NCBI GenBank assembly: GCA_910588415.1
Contig: CAJUPK010000084.1
Span: 1-10,523, forward strand
From: an uncultured Oscillospiraceae bacterium
GTDB taxonomy: Bacteria; Bacillota; Clostridia; Oscillospirales; Acutalibacteraceae
Length of the DNA: 10,523 bases
Direction of reading: 5' to 3'
The notes beneath the pieces were generated by a model. The model was not told the DNA's origin. It ran no database searches and saw only the letters and a list, made by a program, of their open reading frames with translations. The position numbers and the translations under genes were made by a program. Each line of letters starts with the position of its first letter. The first letter of the stretch is position 1. This document shows positions 1-4,485 of the stretch, in pieces.

Positions 1-60
1 GGCGACCGCTTCGCGGTCGAGGGAAACTCCGTGACTTGCGCCCCTCAGGGCGCAATGTCA
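1..60. repeat. Structured repeat module, left copy (cut by window edge)
   Basis: This block is nearly identical to 471-530; the one difference I see is T56 versus C526. It contains two hairpins. The first is CGACCGC-TTC-GCGGTCG at 3-19. The second at 32-60 has arms TGAC+TTGCGCCC and GGGCGCAA+GTCA, loop CTCA, and one unpaired T at 56 in the 3' arm. The sequence GGGAAACTCC at 21-30 is the right half of an outer stem whose left half would lie before the window. No gene is supported here. The open frames across it are by-products of the GC-rich repeat. Confidence 0.8.
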
Positions 61-65
61 AAGAA

Positions 66-181
66 CCACCCAGGCAGGAGTTTTGCCCGCATTTCCCGAA
101 GGGAAACAAGCGCGGCGACTTGCCGAAGGCAATGTCGGGCGAAGAGGCGAAACTCCGTGACTTGGGTGAAGCCCAATGTCA
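66..181. repeat. Composite structured repeat, second copy
   Basis: The element starts with the 19-base sequence CCACCCAGGCAGGAGTTTT (66-84), repeated at 432-450. GGAGTTTTGCC (77-87) can pair with GGCGAAACTCC (146-156), with one G-T wobble, forming an outer stem. Inside it are TTTCCC-GAA-GGGAAA (92-106) and a bulged hairpin CGACTTGCC-GAA-GGCAATGTCG (116-137). Outside it follows another bulged hairpin, TGACTTGGG/CCCAATGTCA (158-181). Both bulged hairpins keep the same single unpaired T in the 3' arm (133 and 177) although their stem sequences differ. This looks like a conserved fold and not simple sequence duplication. Function is unknown. Confidence 0.72.
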
Positions 182-431
182 TCCGCTGTTGGGCACTTTG
201 CGCCCAAGGCGCTCCTCTGCTAGGCGGCGCTCGCGTTGTGGTCTAAGGGGCACTGTGTGGGGTGTAAAGCTTTCTGCTTCTCCACTCTTTGTACAGCGCC
301 GCCTGTTAAGGGCAAGGCCGTGGGACGCTGTCCCACCCCCTGCAAGGGGAACCAGTTCCCCTTGACCCCTTTCTTGGCCATCCTCCAGCCAACATAGAAC
401 CACTGCCTGCTACCACCCAGCTACCCCAGAG
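182..431. other. Hairpin-rich intergenic DNA between repeats, no gene
   Basis: No coding region is supported. A small stem TTGGGC/GCCCAA lies at 189-207. Two strong neighbouring hairpins follow: GTGGGAC-GCT-GTCCCAC (320-336) and CAAGGGGAAC/GTTCCCCTTG (343-364, two-base apex). Neither is followed by a clean T-run, so I do not call them terminators. They resemble the intergenic hairpin repeats common in Ruminococcaceae-type genomes; that comparison is from memory. Confidence 0.5.
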
Positions 432-530
432 CCACCCAGGCAGGAGTTTTCCGGTACTTTCCGCAGGAAAGGCGACCGCTTCGCGGTCGAGGGAAACTCC
501 GTGACTTGCGCCCCTCAGGGCGCAACGTCA
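432..530. repeat. Composite structured repeat, third copy, overlapping the ilvE 3' end
   Basis: It begins with the same 19-base lead as 66-84. GGAGTTTTCC (443-452) pairs with GGGAAACTCC (491-500), with wobble, around two inner hairpins: CTTTCC-GCA-GGAAAG (458-472) and CGACCGC-TTC-GCGGTCG (473-489). The terminal bulged hairpin is at 502-530: TGACTTGCGCCC, loop CTCA, GGGCGCAA, bulged C526, GTCA. The outer frame matches the copy at 66-181 while the inner hairpins are different sequences, so the element appears modular. Its right end lies inside the ilvE coding region. Confidence 0.75.
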
Positions 531-1588
531 AAGGTCCAGCCAAAGGTATCCTCCAGCTTGCCGGTTTGGATGCCTGTCACCGTGTCATACAGCTTTTGGC
601 TCAGCGGGCCGATGCCGCCGCCGGAGATCTCCATCACGTCGTCCCCGTACCGCAGGGTGCCCACAGGAGAGATCACCGCAGCCGTGCCGCTGCCCCAGCA
701 TTCCTCCAAAGAGCCGTCCCGGGCAGCGGACACCAGCTCGTCCACAGAGACCCGGCGCTCCTCCACCTCCATGCCCCAGGCGCGGCACAGGTCCAGGCAG
801 GTGGCCCGGGTTACGCCGGGCAGAATACTGCCGTTCAGGGCTGGGGTCACCACTTTTCCCGCTATCTTGAAGAAGATGTTCATAGAGCCCACCTCTTCAA
901 TATATTTGCGCTCCACGCCGTCCAGCCACAGCACCTGGGCATAGCCCTCGGCATCAGACTTTTCCTGGGCTTTCAGGCTGGCCGCATAGTTGCCGCCTGC
1001 CTTGGCCTCGCCAATGCCGCCCCGCACAGCCCGCACATAGTCGTCCTCTATCCAGATTTTCACTGGGTCCAGGCCGCTGGCATAGTAGGCCCCGGAGGGG
1101 GAGAGGATGATGATAAACTTGTAGCTTAAGGAGGGATGCACCCCCAGGTGGGGGTCTGTGGCAATGATGAAGGGCCGCACATAGAGAGAGGTGCCCGGCT
1201 CTGTGGGAATCCAGTCCCGGTCCAGGGCCACCAGGGTCTTCATGGCGTTCAGAAAGTCATCGGCAGGCACCGGGGGAATGCACAGGCGCTTACAGGAATT
1301 TTCCGCCCGGGCAATGTTCCGGTCCGGGCGGAACATCAGCACCCGGCCGTCCTCTGTGTGGTAGGCCTTTAGGCCCTCGAACATCTCCTGGGCATAGTGG
1401 AACACCATGGCGGAGGGGTCCAGGCATACAGGCTGGTAGGGGATGATCCGAGGGTCATGCCAGCCCTGGCCCTGGTGGTAGTCCATGACATACATATGGT
1501 CGGTAAAAATCTGGCCAAAGCCCAGCTTGCTCTGGTCAGCGGGTTTTATTTTGGGCGTTTGGGTCCGTTCAATCAAAATCTCCTGCAT
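515..1588 (-). CDS. ilvE: Branched-chain amino acid aminotransferase
   Basis: This is a 357-residue fold-type IV PLP enzyme. It reversibly transaminates leucine, isoleucine and valine with 2-oxoglutarate in the cytoplasm, the last step of their synthesis. It resembles the longer (type II) bacterial BCATs of about 340-360 residues. Visible motifs are the QEMFEGLKAY segment (67-76), GEAKAGGNYAASL (193-205) with Lys196 the likely PLP Schiff-base lysine, the EEVGSMNIFF region (231-240), and GSGTAAVISPVG (299-310). An in-frame ATG exists upstream at 1702, but the promoter at 1640-1668 would put it outside the transcript. ATG 1588, preceded by GAGGGAAGG, is therefore the start. The usual C-terminus ends near GWTF-D/E-V; here the last Asp-Val-Ala-Pro-stop is encoded by repeat DNA. 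It is divergent from mntP. Confidence 0.95.
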   Translation of the reverse strand: MQEILIERTQTPKIKPADQSKLGFGQIFTDHMYVMDYHQGQGWHDPRIIPYQPVCLDPSAMVFHYAQEMFEGLKAYHTEDGRVLMFRPDRNIARAENSCKRLCIPPVPADDFLNAMKTLVALDRDWIPTEPGTSLYVRPFIIATDPHLGVHPSLSYKFIIILSPSGAYYASGLDPVKIWIEDDYVRAVRGGIGEAKAGGNYAASLKAQEKSDAEGYAQVLWLDGVERKYIEEVGSMNIFFKIAGKVVTPALNGSILPGVTRATCLDLCRAWGMEVEERRVSVDELVSAARDGSLEECWGSGTAAVISPVGTLRYGDDVMEISGGGIGPLSQKLYDTVTGIQTGKLEDTFGWTFDVAP

Positions 1589-1639
1589 AATAAAAAACCT
1601 TCCCTCTTTTGTGAGTTGCCGGAATAAAGTTACCCATCC

Positions 1640-1668
1640 ATTATAATACCGGGCCGCCCAAAATGCAA
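1640..1668 (-). promoter_or_regulatory. ilvE promoter (sigma-A type)
   Basis: On the minus strand, -35 TTGCAT (1668-1663) and -10 TATAAT (1645-1640) are 17 bases apart. Transcription would start near 1633, giving a leader of roughly 45 bases before ATG 1588. I see no T-box or leader-peptide attenuator in so short a leader. Confidence 0.7.
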
Positions 1669-1761
1669 GCCAGGGGTGCATAGTCCTGCAGAAAACCAGC
1701 AAAAAGGGAAGTTTAGATAATTTTTCTTCACTTTGCGGGGCGGGTTTCTAAACCCTTGGCC

Positions 1762-1791
1762 TTGACGAATAAAGCGGTAAGCGGCTATAAT
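1762..1791 (+). promoter_or_regulatory. mntP promoter (sigma-A type)
   Basis: -35 TTGACG (1762-1767) and a perfect -10 TATAAT (1786-1791) are separated by 18 bases. The expected start is near 1798, leaving a leader of about 50 bases. That is too short for a yybP-ykoY manganese riboswitch, and none was recognised. Confidence 0.75.
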
Positions 1792-1850
1792 ATAGTTTCA
1801 GTATGCAGAAATACAAATATGCAGGTATGGTAAGGAGGGAACCACAGAGG

Positions 1851-2417
1851 ATGGGACTGTTTGAGCTGTTCTTGGTGGCAGTGGGCCTGTCTATGGACGC
1901 CTTTGCCGTGGCCATCTGCAAGGGCCTGGCCCTAAAGCGGGTGAACGGCCGCCACATGGCTGTGACCGGGGCCTGGTTTGGGGGCTTTCAGGCGCTGATG
2001 CCCGTGCTGGGGTATCTGGTGGGGGTGCAGTTTAAAGACGCCATCACGGCCATTGACCACTGGATCGCCTTTGGCCTGCTGGCCATCATTGGGGGCAACA
2101 TGGTGCGGGAGGCGGTCTCCGGCGGGGAAGAGGAGGGCGACGCCTCCCTGGCCCCCAAGGAGATGCTGCTGCTGGCCTTGGCCACCAGTATAGACGCCCT
2201 GGCCGTGGGCGTGGGCTTTGCTTTTTTGGACGTGCATATTGGCGCGGCGGCTGGCTTTATTGGCGTGATCACCTTTGGCCTGTCCGCGGCAGGGGTGAAG
2301 GTGGGCAGCGTGTTTGGGGCCCGGTATAAGGCCCGGGCGGAGATTGCCGGGGGCGTGATCTTGATTCTGCTGGGCACAAAGATTTTGCTGGAGCACCTGG
2401 GGATCCTGGCAATCTGA
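1851..2417 (+). CDS. mntP: Manganese efflux pump MntP
   Basis: This 188-residue, six-helix inner-membrane exporter removes excess Mn(II). The family (DUF204/MntP) is built from two inverted halves, each with a conserved membrane aspartate. Here these are Asp16 in GLSMDAFAVA and Asp115 in ATSIDALAVG, matching the two Asp known from E. coli MntP. Hydrophobic segments run through the protein, with a short acidic loop (GGEEEGD, 91-97) between the halves. An upstream in-frame ATG at 1803 would add 16 polar residues and falls almost at the predicted transcription start. ATG 1851, preceded by AAGGAGGG, gives the standard N-terminus. It has its own promoter. No clear terminator follows; the gene runs into the structured repeats at 2483. 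Confidence 0.93.
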   Translation: MGLFELFLVAVGLSMDAFAVAICKGLALKRVNGRHMAVTGAWFGGFQALMPVLGYLVGVQFKDAITAIDHWIAFGLLAIIGGNMVREAVSGGEEEGDASLAPKEMLLLALATSIDALAVGVGFAFLDVHIGAAAGFIGVITFGLSAAGVKVGSVFGARYKARAEIAGGVILILLGTKILLEHLGILAI

Positions 2418-2482
2418 GAAAAGAAGCGCTCTTCCAGTCTGACGGGAAGGCGGGCCCATCCCCAGGGGCAAGGCCCAAGAGC

Positions 2483-2617
2483 CCGGAGAGCTGGAGGGAC
2501 CCCCGAGATATTTTACGGAAACACCCGCGACGAGTGAAACGAGGAGCAGTTAGAAGTTTTGTCCACTTTTTCAAAAGTGGCGGAGGTTTGGAGGCGGAGC
2601 CTCCAAGGTCTCAGCGG
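2483..2617. repeat. Tandem structured repeat, unit 1
   Basis: Unit 1 runs from CCGGAGAGCTGGAGGGA to GGTCTCAGCGG and is repeated 144 bases later as unit 2. Shared blocks include ACACCCGCGAC, AGTGAAACGAGGAGCAGTTA and AAGGTCTCAGCGG. Between them lie two hairpins: CCACTTTT-TC-AAAAGTGG (2563-2580) and TTGGAGGC-GGA-GCCTCCAA (2588-2606). The hairpin stems are not conserved with unit 2, yet both are perfectly paired. No coding region is supported between 2418 and 2779. Confidence 0.82.
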
Positions 2618-2626
2618 CGGATGAGG

Positions 2627-2764
2627 CCGGAGAGCTGGAGGGACTCCCGGGATATTTTTCAGAAACACCCGCGACAAGTGAAACGAGGAGCAGTTAAAAG
2701 TTTTTGATCAAACTTTTTTCAAAAAGTTTGTGGGGCTTGGGGTGAAACCCCAAGGTCTCAGCGG
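2627..2764. repeat. Tandem structured repeat, unit 2
   Basis: This is the second copy of the 2483-2617 unit. Flanking blocks are near identical, but the stems are CAAACTTTTT-TC-AAAAAGTTTG (2709-2730) and CTTGGGGT-GAA-ACCCCAAG (2736-2754). Loop size is kept while stem sequence is replaced. The unit ends three bases before the AGGAGG ribosome binding site of the next gene, so its second hairpin would sit in the 5' leader if transcription enters from the left. No separate promoter for that gene is evident. Confidence 0.82.
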
Positions 2765-2779
2765 AACAGGAGGTAAACA

Positions 2780-3394
2780 ATGGGACTGCTGGAACATAAG
2801 AAGCGGCTGCTGGTGCTGTTCTGCTCTCCCCACAGCCACGGCAGCACCCGGATGCTGCTGGACGGCTTTTTGGGGGAGTTTAAAGAGCGCAGGGACTGGC
2901 AGCTGGAGGAGATGGACGTGTACGGGATGGCCCCCCAGCCCTGCACTGGCTGCCGGGCCTGCGCCCAGAGGGAGCGCTGCGCCTTTGACGATCTGGACGG
3001 CTTTGACAAGGCGCTGCGCCGCTGTGACCTTTTGGTGGTGGCCTCTCCGGTGTACAACGACTCCTTCCCCGCGCCGATGAAGGCCCTGCTGGACCGCTGC
3101 CAACGGTATTTTGAAGCGCGGTTTTCCTTAAACAACAAAACCCCCATCAAAAAGCACCGGGACGCTGTGCTGCTGCTCACCATGGGCCGGGAGGAGGACT
3201 TTCCCCTGGAGGTGACGGCCCACCAGCTGCAGCGGGCCTTCAGCGTGATGAACACCACCCTGCGGGGCTGCGCTGTGTGGGGGGACACGGACCTGGGCCG
3301 CCGGAACCAGGGCCCTGCCCTGCAGAAGGCCAAGGCCCTGGCCCTGGAGATTTTGGGGGAGGCGGAGGCCAGGCCCAAGGGCAAGGGGCTTTAG
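2780..3394 (+). CDS. NADPH-dependent FMN reductase-like / iron-sulfur flavoprotein
   Basis: This 204-residue cytoplasmic protein has a flavodoxin-like fold (NADPH-dependent FMN reductase family). The N-terminal strand LLVLFCSPHSHGSTR (10-24) is the FMN phosphate-binding loop. SPVYNDSFPAPMKALLDR (89-106) is the conserved isoalloxazine-contacting and helix segment. Between them CTGCRACAQRERC (55-67) gives Cys55, 58, 61 and 67, the CX2CX2CX5C pattern of iron-sulfur flavoproteins (Isf), which bind a [4Fe-4S] cluster and move electrons between ferredoxin-type carriers and FMN. AGGAGG precedes ATG 2780 at good spacing. The electron partner and substrate cannot be told from sequence. A plain flavodoxin-like quinone or azo reductase would lack this Cys motif. 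Confidence 0.85.
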   Translation: MGLLEHKKRLLVLFCSPHSHGSTRMLLDGFLGEFKERRDWQLEEMDVYGMAPQPCTGCRACAQRERCAFDDLDGFDKALRRCDLLVVASPVYNDSFPAPMKALLDRCQRYFEARFSLNNKTPIKKHRDAVLLLTMGREEDFPLEVTAHQLQRAFSVMNTTLRGCAVWGDTDLGRRNQGPALQKAKALALEILGEAEARPKGKGL

Positions 3395-3416
3395 GCCAGC
3401 GGTTTGTACCCAAGGC

Positions 3417-3445
3417 TTGAAATCCGGAAAAAAGTGTGCTATGAT
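3417..3445 (+). promoter_or_regulatory. yebC promoter with extended -10
   Basis: -35 TTGAAA (3417-3422), 17-base spacer, -10 TATGAT (3440-3445), with TGC directly before the -10 (extended -10). The expected start is near 3452, giving a leader of about 30 bases. Confidence 0.72.
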
Positions 3446-3480
3446 TATGGGAGAAACTACGATGTAAGGCAGGTATAAAT

Positions 3481-4227
3481 ATGTCGGGACATTCAAAATG
3501 GAACAACATCAAACGGAAAAAAGAGAAGGCGGACGGCGCTAAGGCAAAGGTCTTCACCAAGATAGGCCGGGAGCTGGCCGTGGCCGTGAAAGAGGGCGGC
3601 AGCCCAGACCCAGCGGCCAACTCCCGCCTGAAGGACTGCATTGCCAAGGCCAAGGCGGCCAATGTGCCCAACGACAACATCGAGCGCATCATCAAACGGG
3701 CCGCGGGCGAGGGCAGCGGCGACAACTATGAGAACGTCACCTACGAGGGCTACGGCCCCTGCGGCGTGGCGGTGATTGTGGAGACCCTTACGGACAACCG
3801 CAACCGCACTGCCGCCGACGTGCGCCATGCCTTTGACAAGTTTGGCGGCAACCTGGGCACCAGCGGCTGCGTCAGCTTTATGTTTAAGGAAAAGGGCGTT
3901 ATTGTGGTGGAGCGGGAAGACCTGGACGAGGACGCCGTGATGACCGACGCCCTGGAGGCCGGGGCCGCGGACTTTGCCGCGGACGAGGATGTGTTTGAGA
4001 TTACCACAGAGCCCTCTGATTTCAGCGGCGTGCGGGAGGACCTGGAGAAGAAGGGGTACGAGTTTGTCTCCGCCGAGGTGGAGATGGTGCCGGACACCTA
4101 CACGGCCATTGCCGACCCGGAGGTCCAGGTGAAAATGCAGAAGATGCTGGACCTGCTGGAGGACAGCGACGACGTGCAGAACGTCTGGCACAACTGGGAC
4201 GCTCCGGAGGACGGGGACGAGGAGTAA
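3481..4227 (+). CDS. yebC: YebC/PmpR family protein
   Basis: This 248-residue protein of the YebC/TACO1 family is full length for the family. The N-terminus MSGHSKWNNIKRKKEKAD is the family signature. It is followed by KVFTKIGRELAVAVKEGG (about 22-39), NDNIERIIKRA (63-73) and YEGYGPCGVAVIVETLTDNRNRT (83-105), then an acidic C-terminal half. Members have been described as DNA-binding transcriptional regulators (PmpR) and, more recently, as ribosome-associated factors that help translation through polyproline or slow stretches. Sequence alone does not decide which applies. It sits alone between its own promoter and terminator, with AAGGCAGG as ribosome binding site. Confidence 0.95.
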   Translation: MSGHSKWNNIKRKKEKADGAKAKVFTKIGRELAVAVKEGGSPDPAANSRLKDCIAKAKAANVPNDNIERIIKRAAGEGSGDNYENVTYEGYGPCGVAVIVETLTDNRNRTAADVRHAFDKFGGNLGTSGCVSFMFKEKGVIVVEREDLDEDAVMTDALEAGAADFAADEDVFEITTEPSDFSGVREDLEKKGYEFVSAEVEMVPDTYTAIADPEVQVKMQKMLDLLEDSDDVQNVWHNWDAPEDGDEE

Positions 4228-4268
4228 GCGCCCTAAGCAGGTCCTGTTCAAAGCCAGAGAGGAAAATT

Positions 4269-4299
4269 CCGCCGGGAGAACGCTTCCGGCGGTTTTTGT
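4269..4299 (+). terminator. Rho-independent terminator of yebC
   Basis: CCGCCGGGAG (4269-4278), loop AACG, CTTCCGGCGG (4283-4292), then TTTTTGT. This is a ten-pair stem with one G-T wobble and a T-run, 41 bases after the stop codon. Confidence 0.92.
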
Positions 4300-4399
4300 C
4301 TGCGTGTAAAGGCAAATTGCCATTGCGGAGGCTGCCCCCAGGGGGAAGAAATAGGAAAAAAGCAAAAAAATTTGAAATTCTTCCTGTTTCCTATGGAAT

Positions 4400-4422
4400 T
4401 TTCCGGAAATCTTTGGTATAAT
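4400..4422 (+). promoter_or_regulatory. ppdK promoter, extended -10 with overlapping palindrome
   Basis: A perfect TATAAT (4417-4422) is preceded by TGG (4414-4416), an extended -10. The -35 position (about 4394-4399, TGGAAT) is a poor match, so the extended -10 probably carries recognition. A 10-bp palindrome TTTCCGGAAA (4400-4409) fills the spacer and could be an operator; this is inference. A-rich DNA at 4357-4372 may act as an UP element. The leader would run about 57 bases to ATG 4486. Confidence 0.65.
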
Positions 4423-4485
4423 CAGGGGAGTAATCGGAGAGAAGATTTTGATTCCGGTTGAACATTCTTTAGGAGGTTGTTACCA

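Noticed and set aside
1..530. CRISPR array or phage attachment site
   Set aside because: The repeats are hairpin modules of different lengths with irregular spacing and no unique spacers; no integrase gene or tRNA is near.
31..944. Several plus-strand open frames across the left repeats and the ilvE 3' end
   Set aside because: Their N-termini are translated repeat DNA and the rest is antisense to ilvE. There is no ribosome binding site and no protein-like composition.
1589..1850. Manganese (yybP-ykoY) riboswitch upstream of mntP
   Set aside because: The predicted transcript leader is only about 50 bases and lacks the conserved riboswitch core.
3493..4365. 290-codon open frame antisense to yebC
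   Set aside because: It is a shadow of yebC codon bias with no family resemblance, and it runs through the yebC terminator.
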